A DNA stretch of 21,908 bases. Source: Trachelipus rathkii. Lineage: Eukaryota; Arthropoda; Malacostraca; Isopoda; Trachelipodidae. Below are positions 1 through 7,414 of this stretch, piece by piece (within the stretch, counting starts at the first letter, position 1; each line of letters begins with the position of its first letter). The notes beneath the pieces were generated by a model, which saw only the letters and a list, made by a program, of their open reading frames with translations, made no database searches and was not told the DNA's origin. The DNA lies in the NCBI GenBank assembly GCA_015478945.1, contig JABUQX010061629.1:5001-26908 (forward strand), written 5' to 3'. A program made the translations under genes and the position numbers.

Positions 1-244
1 TTGGATATTGTATTTTTATAGCTAAACTAGTTAATGTTACACAAAATTCTCAAAAAGATCACTTTTCATACACACAATTTAATAAAAAACATACCTTACA
101 AATTATATATATTTGTATACTTATTTCGTAGTAATGAAAACTCATGCAAATTATTCACAGGCAAAATTTCTTACGTATATGATTTGCAAATATCATATTT
201 TTCTTGAAATAAACTATCCCTTACGTAATTTTTGACATTAAAAT
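1..244. other. AT-rich stretch without a recognisable gene
   Basis: No credible open frame, repeat unit or RNA gene is visible. The stretch is strongly AT-rich, with scattered AATAAA-like and TATA-like strings that cannot be assigned to a gene. It leads into the (AT)n tracts that open the hr-A repeat array. Confidence 0.5.
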
Positions 245-307
245 TTAGTTGGTTATATATATATATATATATATTTCGCAATTTAATTCTCATTCACTAT
301 TTTCGAA

Positions 308-371
<64 letters not shown>

Positions 372-1168
372 CGCAATTTAATTCTCATTCACTAATTTCG
401 CAATTTAAGGCTCATTTGGAAAATCGATCCACCTTTTCAGTTCGCAATTTAAGGCTCATTCACTAATTTCGCAATTTAAGGCTCATTCACTAATTTCGCA
501 ATTTAAGGCTCATTCACTAATTTAAATCGAAATGCGAACTGAAAAAGTTTTTTGAGGAGAGGAAAATCGATCCACTTCTTCAGTTCGCAATTTAAGGCTC
601 ATTCACTAATTTCGCAATTTAGAGCTCATTCACTAATTTCGCAATTTAAGGCTCATTCACTAATTTCGCAATTTAAGGCTCATTCACTAATTTCGCAATT
701 TAAGGCTCATTTACTAATATAAATCGAAATGCGAACTAAAAAAGTTTTTTGAGGAGAGGAAAATCGATCCCTTTTCAGTTCGCAATTCAAGGCTCATTCA
801 CTAATTTCTCAATTTAAGGCGCATTCACTAATTTTGCAAGTTAAGGCTCATTCACTAATTTAAATCGAAGTGCGAACTGAAAAAGTTTTTCGAGGAGAGG
901 AAAATCGATCCACCTTTTCAGTTCGCAATTTAAGGCTCATTTACTAATTTCGCAATTTAAGGCTGATTCACTAATTTCGCAATTTAAGGCTCATTCACTA
1001 ATATAATTCGAAATGCGAACTGAAAAAGTTTTTTGAGGAGACAAAAATCGATCCCTTCTCAGTTCGCAATTTAAGGCTCATTCACTAATTTCGCAATTTA
1101 GAGCTCATTCACTAATTTTGCAAGTTAAGGCTCATTCACTAATTTAAATCGAAATGCGAACTGGAATT
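245..1168. repeat. hr-A: 27-bp direct repeats mixed with longer units carrying an inverted repeat
   Basis: The array is built from a 27-bp unit of the form TTTCGCAATTTAAGGCTCAT plus TCACTAA, repeated in runs. The runs are interrupted several times by a longer block reading GCGAACTGAA, then AAAGTTTTTTGAGGAGAGG, a GATCGATC-like middle, and TTCAGTTCGC. The outer elements are inverted-repeat arms, for example 534-543 and 577-586, separated by about 33 bases, so each long block can form a hairpin or cruciform. Two (AT)n tracts sit at its left end. Baculovirus hr elements, also palindrome-based, act as replication origins and enhancers; a similar role here is inferred. The array ends inside a family A gene remnant. 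Confidence 0.85.
253..369. repeat. Two (AT)n microsatellites
   Basis: Pure alternating AT runs of about 22 bp (about 253-274) and about 58 bp (about 311-369). Each is followed by the same sequence (ATTTCGCAATTTAATTCTCA), so the AT tract and its downstream flank were duplicated together. Confidence 0.9.
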
Positions 1169-1491
1169 CGATTTTTTGAGGCACTACGAGATAGTTTTCA
1201 ACATAATATTCTGTCAACGCTTTAAGAATAATCTCACTAAATTTTTTATTAAAATCGTCTGCTGAATCGTTATTATCTTCCCCTCTCCTTGACGATGAGG
1301 ATAAAAAAAGGAAACAGCTATTTGCCGAAATTATAAATACGACTAACGAGAATTTTAAGGATAAGACTGAAATGCTACTTTTGAAAACGCACACGAAGAT
1401 TTTCGAAGAGTTTTTCAACGTGGGTATAAAAAACTTCGACATCAGTCAAGAGAAATTAAAAATAGTTGAAAAAATGCCCTTTTATATTTGA
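1169..1491 (+). pseudogene. Family A, copy 0: C-terminal remnant
   Basis: Reading across frames, this matches the last 100 or so codons of family A copy 2 (11465-11840) at high nucleotide similarity, including the SLNFLLKSSAE-like block and the closing stretch ending in FYI plus a stop near 1489-1491. The left end is cut off by the hr-A array. Inside there are several small indels, and a block of about 45 bp, present in copy 2 after TTTCGAAGA, is missing near 1402. That block, or a sister of it, lies downstream at about 1597-1660. The 3' flank also matches copy 2 (CTTTCTTTCCC at about 1562 and 11924). This is clearly a dead fragment. Confidence 0.85.
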
Positions 1492-1596
1492 AAAAAGCAA
1501 AAGTATTTACATTTCACACGATGTTTATATCATATGTAAAAAAAATTTATATTATATTACCTTTCTTTCCCATAAATATTTTAAACTATGAAAGAT

Positions 1597-1660
1597 TTAC
1601 GGAAAAGATTTTCGAAGATGAACTAGCTTTGTACAAAAATTCACATCGCCGAAAAACGGA
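1597..1660 (+). pseudogene. Displaced family A fragment
   Basis: The stretch around AAGATTTTCGAAGATGAACT matches about 11700-11755 inside family A copy 2 (IFEDGLASYKN region), but here it lies about 110 bp beyond the stop codon of copy 0. It is the block missing from copy 0, so it was moved, or left behind by unequal recombination through the shared AAGATTTTCGAAGA string. It has no independent coding potential. Confidence 0.75.
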
Positions 1661-1684
1661 AACCACACTCAATACGGATTTTGC

Positions 1685-2069
1685 GACGCTACGCACGCTC
1701 GGCCGGAGGTGGCTTTGCCGCATCTATACAAAGGTAATGATTTCACTTCGGTGTCAGTTATAACGATCAACTTTGGGTCTTTACTGTCAGATCGTTTCAT
1801 TCACAGAAGTTTATTTATAGATAAGAGGTTTCGAATAAACGAATCCCACCCTCCCTCCAGAAGGCGCGTTATGACCACCAATATTTTTCCATTTTCGTTC
1901 GCGATGAATATAACGTCAACGAAGGCGCCCGGGTGCACTGGCACTCGAGGAGTATTTTCGTGAACTATTCCAACGCCATGGCGGTACATATCTACGTCAT
2001 CGTGGAAAATGTGAGAGATAAAACGAATATAAAAAATAAAGATTTTAAACGCCCTAGTCGGCAAAACAT
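1685..2069 (-). pseudogene. Semaphorin remnant of unit 0, with a large internal deletion
   Basis: On the minus strand this carries only the two ends of the neighbouring semaphorin. The first part (about 2069 down to 1958) matches the signal-peptide region of the gene at 5600-7225. It then jumps directly to the C-terminal part (VPVHPGAFVDVIF, NGKILVVI, INKLL), matching about 5850-5600, and continues into the region beyond that gene's stop (about 1685-1740). About 1.2 kb of Sema domain is missing. A shared GGA lies at the junction. The remaining open frame of 100 codons is not a functional Sema domain. Confidence 0.85.
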
Positions 2070-2205
2070 CAGCCGAATTTCGAGAATAGGGAACGATTTG
2101 CATAAATGGCTATTTAAATTTGATAAAAAATATTTGCTTCAGATACAAGAAACATATTATAAAAATAACAGCCATTCTTAACTGAGATCGGGAAATTTAA
2201 TTCAT
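2069..2205 (-). pseudogene. Glycoprotein remnant of unit 0
   Basis: The nucleotide sequence (for example ACATATTATAAAAATAAC at about 2151) matches about 8709-8830, codons roughly 42-83 of the 513-residue glycoprotein gene, in the same minus orientation. It is fused directly to the semaphorin remnant, so the intergenic DNA, the rest of the glycoprotein gene and the start of the semaphorin gene are gone. Frame is not maintained. Confidence 0.8.
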
Positions 2206-2536
2206 AGAGTGAGTGAGTAGAAAACAAAAATCTGACCGATTTTTCTGACGCGTATTCAGATTCATTTCAACGGGTCATAAAATTATTTACGTTAATGGGT
2301 TCAATTCCTTCCCTTCAAAAACAATACTTAAATATTCAATTTTAAAAACTTTTTAAAATCGACATAAAAAAAATAATACGTTTTTGCTCTATTATTATAT
2401 ATTTGTTTCATATGAAATATAAAATGAAAAAATTAAAAAATTATAGATTAATAATAAATATTTTTATGAAATTTAAATTTTAATTTATCTCACCGACCGA
2501 TATTTCAAATTTTTCTTTCGCAGTTGTTCACTCACC
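2206..2536 (+). promoter_or_regulatory. AT-rich intergenic region upstream of family A copy 1
   Basis: No gene is visible. It contains AT-rich, TATA-like stretches (around 2390-2470) and lies between the glycoprotein remnant and the ATG at 2537. It is the position where the promoter of family A copy 1 would be expected, but no motif is shared convincingly with the upstream regions of the other copies. Confidence 0.35.
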
Positions 2537-2659
2537 ATGGCTTTGAATCAACCCTACGAACATCCTAAGCTGAAAACATTAGACTTACTTCGAAGCACCG
2601 TTAATAATTATCAATATGTTGTTGACATGAAAGAAAATAATTTCACGGAAAATTTTTAG
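2537..2659 (+). pseudogene. Family A, copy 1: N-terminal leader, ends at an early stop
   Basis: The ATG at 2537 opens a frame of 40 codons (MALNQPYEHPKLK..., with LLRSTVNNYQYVV and KENNFTENF) that aligns with the first 40 or so residues of copy 2 (LIQSTVSSFQYVV, KENTFTENF). It stops with TAG at 2657-2659, immediately after a run of five T (2653-2657). The homology continues without a gap in a different frame across the T-run. This is a one-base homopolymer frameshift, either a real mutation or a sequencing or assembly error. Confidence 0.85.
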
Positions 2660-2687
2660 CTCTCTCGTTCGATTATGTCACACATCT

Positions 2688-4121
2688 TTGAAAAAAGATA
2701 TTTCAAGTATAAACAAGATGAATAACATGCAAGAAGCCCTGCCTTTATTTTTTTGGGAAGATGGTATTAGGGAGAACTTCTTACGAAAACATAAAATTGC
2801 AATATTAAATTTAACGAGGTATCATTTTCAGGATTTAAACAATAAATACAAACGAGACAAAAGTAGGAATTCTAGAGAGAGAAAAATTCATGATTCAAAA
2901 GAATTATATGGGAACACAGAAATTTTTAAGACATTTTCTAATGATATCTACGACCATGGTTATTTACACGTCGTTAAATTACCAAAATTCGGAATAAACC
3001 CCCTACTACCTCAAAATGAAGAATTTTTAATTCAAAAATGTGAAGTTGTTGAGGAAAACGAATCATATTTTCTGCTAAAAGCTAATATTCCCATCACCTA
3101 TAATCAGATTATTCAGCTGTGCTCAGACACCATCCAAAATATTAAGGAGAAGAAGGGAGAGAACAGTGACCACTTTGTGAATGCAGAATACCACGAAGGG
3201 AAATATATGAAATTTTGCAATGACAATTTCGAAAATATATTTAACTTTAGAAATAAATTTTCGGATGGGGAAATGACAATGAGAGCAAAATATTCTCCGC
3301 GTCTGTTATCTTTGGTATATTACAATGCTCTTCTATATATCGCAAATGACGATTCAAACCGAAATAATAATGAGAAACTTTTTTCCGCGACGCCAACGAA
3401 CTACTTGACACTAAAATTGTATTTTTTTATGCGAATATTTTACGTCACGCCCACTACCTATATTGATGAATTACAAATGATTAAAACGTTTTTAATAAAC
3501 CATTTGAGCATGACGAACATTCATCGTTTTCTTTACGATGCGTGGTTTTCTAGAGAAACGAATCAGTTCAACCACCGTAGGAAAAAAAGACCACTCAGCC
3601 TAAACATCGAAATGAATTTGCATTTTAACGAGTATTCGCGACCGTCACATCTCATTGCCTGTTCCTCCATTCTCGGCGTTTTGAAAACGTTATCCAGATC
3701 GATGAACAGTGCAGAAATGGAACCAGTGACGTCCGAGGAGACTGATAAAGAAAAAAATAAATCTGCTGAAAAATCTATACGCGAACAGTGCCTAACCACA
3801 ATTCTACTATATATAAGTCTCGTGTACGGTTTTTCATGGCAAAGGATAAAAAAGCTAACTTATAGCGATATCATCAATTTAATCTTGGGTATTTTATCTA
3901 ATGATGCTAATCCGGATATCAGCATCCCACACGTCATGGGGCTTCCATCCATAGTGCTACATCTCTTGGGAATTCAACAAACGATAATAAACCCATTCTT
4001 GAATATCTTATGTGTGAAAAACCTAGAAGCTAAATTTAAATTTGGACCACTTACTCAAAAATTACCACCTTCACCAAAAACCATTTTATTTGAAAAGACA
4101 ACTATTTTTGAAAAAACGTAA
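2688..4121 (+). CDS. Family A protein of unknown function, copy 1, N-terminal two thirds
   Basis: The open frame of 477 codons has its first in-frame ATG at 2718, but homology begins upstream, so the true N-terminus is the leader at 2537. It shares ordered blocks with copies 2 and 3: SSINKMNN, EIFKTFSNDIY, NIPITYNQI, LFSATPTNYLTLKLY (about 3380-3425), YVTPTTYI, NIHRFLYDAW, then a basic RRKKR stretch, FNEYSRPSHLI, and SIPHVMGLPS (about 3918-3950). No signal peptide or membrane segment is evident, so it is probably soluble inside the cell. No family is recognised. A GLVYGISW-type helix followed by a LTYSDI-like stretch is loosely reminiscent of tyrosine recombinases, but catalytic residues are not apparent. 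The frame ends where the middle of the gene has decayed (4122-4564). Confidence 0.75.
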   Translation: MKKDISSINKMNNMQEALPLFFWEDGIRENFLRKHKIAILNLTRYHFQDLNNKYKRDKSRNSRERKIHDSKELYGNTEIFKTFSNDIYDHGYLHVVKLPKFGINPLLPQNEEFLIQKCEVVEENESYFLLKANIPITYNQIIQLCSDTIQNIKEKKGENSDHFVNAEYHEGKYMKFCNDNFENIFNFRNKFSDGEMTMRAKYSPRLLSLVYYNALLYIANDDSNRNNNEKLFSATPTNYLTLKLYFFMRIFYVTPTTYIDELQMIKTFLINHLSMTNIHRFLYDAWFSRETNQFNHRRKKRPLSLNIEMNLHFNEYSRPSHLIACSSILGVLKTLSRSMNSAEMEPVTSEETDKEKNKSAEKSIREQCLTTILLYISLVYGFSWQRIKKLTYSDIINLILGILSNDANPDISIPHVMGLPSIVLHLLGIQQTIINPFLNILCVKNLEAKFKFGPLTQKLPPSPKTILFEKTTIFEKT

Positions 4122-4564
4122 ACGGGTTATTCATGAATACTTACAAAATTGACACCATTATCTCTTATTTTAATTAAAACATAACTTTTATTTCAAAACG
4201 AGTTTACAGTTCAAACGACGGATAAAAATGTCCTCATTGTTGAAATTTTTTTGAATCACATTTTCACGACTGTAAACGGAGAATTATTTTAGAAAAGTGA
4301 GATACGAGAATGCCAATAAAGAATGGCAAAGACAACTGAAATCAGGTAGTGGAACAATGAATTGATTTTATAAACCATGGCTAAACAATTCACCCCTTAA
4401 TTAATCTTTCCTTTACATCTTAGAAAAATAGAATCCCCTAAACACAATATTATCAGCTTTAAATAATTTGGGTCGCCTAGCTCTACGCAATTTCCTTTTA
4501 AAGAGCACTTCAATTTGTCAATCTAACGAAATTCTGTTTATACAGAAAGTGAAATCCCCTCTTT
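4122..4564 (+). pseudogene. Family A, copy 1: decayed middle segment
   Basis: Short matches to copies 2 and 3 survive here in all three forward frames. FFESHF at about 4245 corresponds to FFDSHY in copy 3. YENANKEWQRQL at about 4300 corresponds to the YEKDYQRQ region. NNLGRLAL at about 4460 corresponds to KNIGDLAL of copy 2. Several stop codons and frame changes separate them. The segment therefore links the two flanking open frames as one former gene and is not an intergenic spacer. Confidence 0.8.
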
Positions 4565-5164
4565 TTGAAAATGTCAGTTAAAATTTTAACTTATTCAGAA
4601 TACGTCACCCACGGGGTCCGTTCGAAAATACCCGGTGGCGAAAACAATCCTGGTAAAAGAATTAATAGTCATGGATGTGTAGCTATAAAGTCTAAAGAAC
4701 CGGAATTGAAATATCCAGTAACAAACCCGTTAGTTTATGACTACGAAGAGGCCGCACGGAAAACACCACTCGATAAAATTGACAAAGTTAAGAAAAAAAA
4801 ATTGTCCGAGCTAATGTGCACAAATTATTCTATCGATTCGTTGAGAATAACTTCACTCAATTTTGTATTAAGATCCTCGAGTGAAACGTTATTATCTTCT
4901 CCTTTCCTCAGTGATGCCGACAGAAATTTTAATAAAAGCATATTTAAGAATATCGTAGACGTGGTATATGAAAATTACAAAGATATACCTCAAATATTTT
5001 TGTTGAAAACGCATTTAGAAATGGTTATTTTTGAAAAGGAATTGCTGTATTACAAAACCCCCTGTCGCGAAGTTGTGATAAAATATTTCATTGAAGAAGA
5101 AAGTAAAATCAATCAAGAACGGGGCATGAACTTGATAGAAAATACTCGATTTTTCATTAAATAA
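4565..5164 (+). CDS. Family A protein, copy 1, C-terminal part
   Basis: A 199-codon frame whose first ATG is at 4571. It matches the C-terminal quarter of copies 2 and 3 in order: YVTHGVRSKIPG (copy 2 has YIVHGGFKLPG), PLVYDYEEA, SIDSLRITSLNFVLRSSSE, TLLSSPFLSD, KDIPQIFLLKTH, and a closing ENTRFFIK. It begins in the middle of a conserved block, so the ATG is probably accidental and this is a fragment of the broken gene. It could still be expressed as a small protein, but nothing shows this. An AATAAA follows at 5226-5231. Confidence 0.7.
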   Translation: MKMSVKILTYSEYVTHGVRSKIPGGENNPGKRINSHGCVAIKSKEPELKYPVTNPLVYDYEEAARKTPLDKIDKVKKKKLSELMCTNYSIDSLRITSLNFVLRSSSETLLSSPFLSDADRNFNKSIFKNIVDVVYENYKDIPQIFLLKTHLEMVIFEKELLYYKTPCREVVIKYFIEEESKINQERGMNLIENTRFFIK

Positions 5165-5225
5165 TTAAAGAATATTTGTAACATTATAAATTTATTAACA
5201 TACTATTATAAACATATTTCTTAAT

Positions 5226-5231
5226 AATAAA
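5226..5231 (+). terminator. Poly(A) signal AATAAA after family A copy 1
   Basis: AATAAA lies about 60 bp after the TAA at 5162-5164 in an AT-rich stretch. This is the expected place for polyadenylation of a eukaryotic or viral transcript. Confidence 0.5.
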
Positions 5232-5396
5232 AATATATATTACTGTTTATTATTTTAATAATACTTTAAATCCATTTTCGAGTCGATTGTGAGACGTTCA
5301 TTTGATCTTGTGTGAGCAAGGAATTGAAGTGAAATCGTAACCAATCCAAGAGGTTACCAAGGCTAAAACGAGAGTTTTTAACGCTAAATTTGGTTT

Positions 5397-5605
5397 CTAT
5401 TGGTTAGTTAAACTTCTCAGAGATGGCGAGGTGTTGTGGGTCATTAGTCGTGGCAATCCGGTGATATCCGAGACACGTTCGGAAAAAATTTGTTTCCACC
5501 CGTTCCGCGTTGAATCGCAAATGCCACGGGCCGGAAACCACGCGGTCAATAGGGTTTGCACGGCTACCACGCTCGCAGGAGTGGCCTGCCTCGCCGCATC
5601 TATGC
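5397..5605 (-). pseudogene. PSI-domain remnant beyond the semaphorin stop, in shifted frames
   Basis: In full-length semaphorins a cysteine-rich PSI domain follows the Sema domain. Just past the stop of the semaphorin gene, two other minus-strand frames show pieces of that pattern. One has HRCGEAGHSCERG. The other has AWFPARGICDS followed by NGWKQIFSERVSDITGL. The cysteine pieces alternate between frames, so at least two indels lie between 5500 and 5610. Unit 0 keeps similar DNA at 1685-1740. The gene probably once ran further and lost its PSI domain by frameshift. Confidence 0.55.
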
Positions 5606-7225
5606 ACAAGTATTGAATTTCATTCGGTGTCCGGTTATAACGATCAACTTTGGGTCTCCACCGTCAGACCGTTTCGCTATCAGAAGTTTATTTATCGATA
5701 CGGGGGTTTCGAATAAACGAATTTCTTCGACGATGATTGGACTGACGCGCCATTCCTTCTCTTCAGAAGGCGCGTTAATAACCATCAACACTTTTCCATT
5801 GTCGGTCGCGACGAATACGACGTCAACGAAGCCGCCCGGGTGCACCGGCACTCGAGGATCGACGGTAAGCTTTGTGAATTTATACTCGAACGAGGCTTTC
5901 ATAAACAACGGTCTTCCGTGGAATGGCGAGACGAGCCCATCCATGAGAGGATGAGAGCGAATAAAATCGATATTTTCTTGGGGAAGGTCTCGGCTGTCAT
6001 TCACGCAGACGCCTGGACGAGGCTCGGGAACCCCGCTATAAGGAACGGTTTTCCAGTTCGAGTCGAGACCTTTTTGCTCCTTGAAAGGACCGTCGAAGTT
6101 ATCGAGAATGTCCCTCATCGAAAAACAACAAACCGCCGACCCCGGGATAGAGTTCGAAGGTGTCGTAAAAATAGCGTATATCGCCTCATCATCGTAGCCG
6201 TCGCCGTGGCCGCCGTTAGCGCCCGAAATTACGTCGCTGACGGATTGTATTTCGTCGAAGTAAAAAGGGTATTCTCCCGGCGATGAACATTTGAGTCTAC
6301 TTTTCAAAAACGTCGTCCAGGTTAAAACCTCTTGGAGGCGGTGGCGCCGATTTCCTCGATCGGACTTACAAACTCTTGCCACGCGAGAGTAAACTATTTT
6401 GCCACAGTTCATGTATTCGATAGCCGTTTCACGAAAAAAAAAGACATAGTCCCCGTATTCGAAAGAGTGAACGAAATCTGGACAATTGAGCTGATGGTAA
6501 TCTTTCGAATCGGTTTTTAGGGGGTCTCTGAATATCATCGGGATCATCCCTTGAAAATCACTGACTGTCCCCGAGTAGAGGTGACCGTCCGCGAAAACGA
6601 AAGTCGAGTTATGTTTCGGGCTGAAGGGGCATCTACCGACGCCAGAGCGTTCTACGTACGTGAGTTTCCCATCCTCACTCGACGAATATTCTCTGCAGGT
6701 CGGCTTATAGGCGTTGGTACCACAAACAAAAAACCCTCCCCCCGTTGTTTTCGCGAACAGTCGAAAGTAATTATGACATTCGGTTTCGGGTTTGCCTTTC
6801 TCAAAGCACGAGTCGCTATCCGATTTCTTCGAAATCCATTCGATTTTCCCGCTTAAAAGCTCTGACATATCGATGATGCTTACGTTGTAGATGTAGTTTC
6901 TCGCTCCGATGAGAATGGAGTCCTCGTCCCTTCGCAAAAGTTGAAAATAATCGACGAGATTTCTGCTGCCGTGGAAACTTTGCGATGCTAAGTCACCCGA
7001 ATTGACGACCAAATTTGGAGTTAGCTCGTGAACTATTTCTAAAGCCGCAGCGGTTGATAACTTCGTCGTCATAGGAAAAATGACAGGGTAAACGAATATT
7101 AAAAATAACGATTTTAAACGCCCGAGTCGACAAAGTCTTCCTCTTCGCCCACCCATGGGTCTTGTGACGCCAAGAGCGCCAGAATTTTCACCAAATTTAA
7201 TATCGAAATCTAATAATGGTTTCAT
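5600..7225 (-). CDS. Semaphorin, arthropod Sema-1-like, secreted and single-exon
   Basis: A 541-codon frame. The ATG at 7225 is the longest start. The ATG at codon 24 (7156) is more attractive because it is followed at once by arginines and a hydrophobic stretch (SLFLIFVYPVIF), giving a normal signal peptide. The Sema domain runs from about residue 65 to 525. It contains CGTNAYKPTCREY (148-160), FVHSFEYGDYVFFF (241-254), YMNCGKIVYSRVARVC (261-276), EYPFYFDEIQS (308-318), FTTPSNSIPGSAV (343-355), FDGPFKEQ (367-374) and PEPRPGVCVNDS (390-401), all typical of Sema-1/Sema-2 proteins. There is no transmembrane segment, Ig domain or in-frame PSI. Semaphorins bind plexins; poxviruses and alcelaphine herpesvirus 1 also encode single-exon secreted ones. 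Capture from an arthropod host is inferred. Partial copies flank it on both sides. Confidence 0.93.
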   Translation of the reverse strand: MKPLLDFDIKFGENSGALGVTRPMGGRRGRLCRLGRLKSLFLIFVYPVIFPMTTKLSTAAALEIVHELTPNLVVNSGDLASQSFHGSRNLVDYFQLLRRDEDSILIGARNYIYNVSIIDMSELLSGKIEWISKKSDSDSCFEKGKPETECHNYFRLFAKTTGGGFFVCGTNAYKPTCREYSSSEDGKLTYVERSGVGRCPFSPKHNSTFVFADGHLYSGTVSDFQGMIPMIFRDPLKTDSKDYHQLNCPDFVHSFEYGDYVFFFRETAIEYMNCGKIVYSRVARVCKSDRGNRRHRLQEVLTWTTFLKSRLKCSSPGEYPFYFDEIQSVSDVISGANGGHGDGYDDEAIYAIFTTPSNSIPGSAVCCFSMRDILDNFDGPFKEQKGLDSNWKTVPYSGVPEPRPGVCVNDSRDLPQENIDFIRSHPLMDGLVSPFHGRPLFMKASFEYKFTKLTVDPRVPVHPGGFVDVVFVATDNGKVLMVINAPSEEKEWRVSPIIVEEIRLFETPVSINKLLIAKRSDGGDPKLIVITGHRMKFNTCA

Positions 7226-7381
7226 AGCTTCTCTTTGGAGCGGCTGTGGTTGATAAATTGATGTTAGTAGATGGATGTCTTAAGTTAATGTCAGAGCGCG
7301 TGAGGGTGGGCGCGAGGGTAGTGGTGTAAAGAAAGAAATGAATGAATAACCAAAAAAAAAAATACTTTTGATAAAATTGAC

Positions 7382-7387
7382 TTTATT
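7382..7387 (-). terminator. Poly(A) signal for the glycoprotein gene
   Basis: TTTATT on the plus strand gives AATAAA on the minus strand, about 30 bp past the glycoprotein stop codon (7415-7417). The 189-bp gap between this gene and the semaphorin start holds no other gene and must also contain the semaphorin promoter. Confidence 0.5.
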
Positions 7388-7414
7388 TAATTTTTTAGAT
7401 TTCATTATATTTAT

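Noticed and set aside
1488..1963. Plus-strand frames of 84-91 codons after family A copy 0
   Set aside because: They run through remnants of family A and antisense semaphorin DNA and have no conservation of their own.
2657..2690. Intron explaining the break in family A copy 1
   Set aside because: Homology is continuous across the site with a one-base shift; there is no room for an intron and no GT-AG pair is needed.
3830..3900. Tyrosine recombinase-like helix (GLVYGFSW, then LTYSDI) in family A
   Set aside because: The arginine expected after the GL pair is absent in all copies, and I see no His-x-x-Arg plus catalytic Tyr arrangement downstream, so the resemblance is not enough for a call.
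5840..6856. Plus-strand frames of 60-150 codons opposite the semaphorin
   Set aside because: They are antisense shadows of a strongly supported Sema domain gene.
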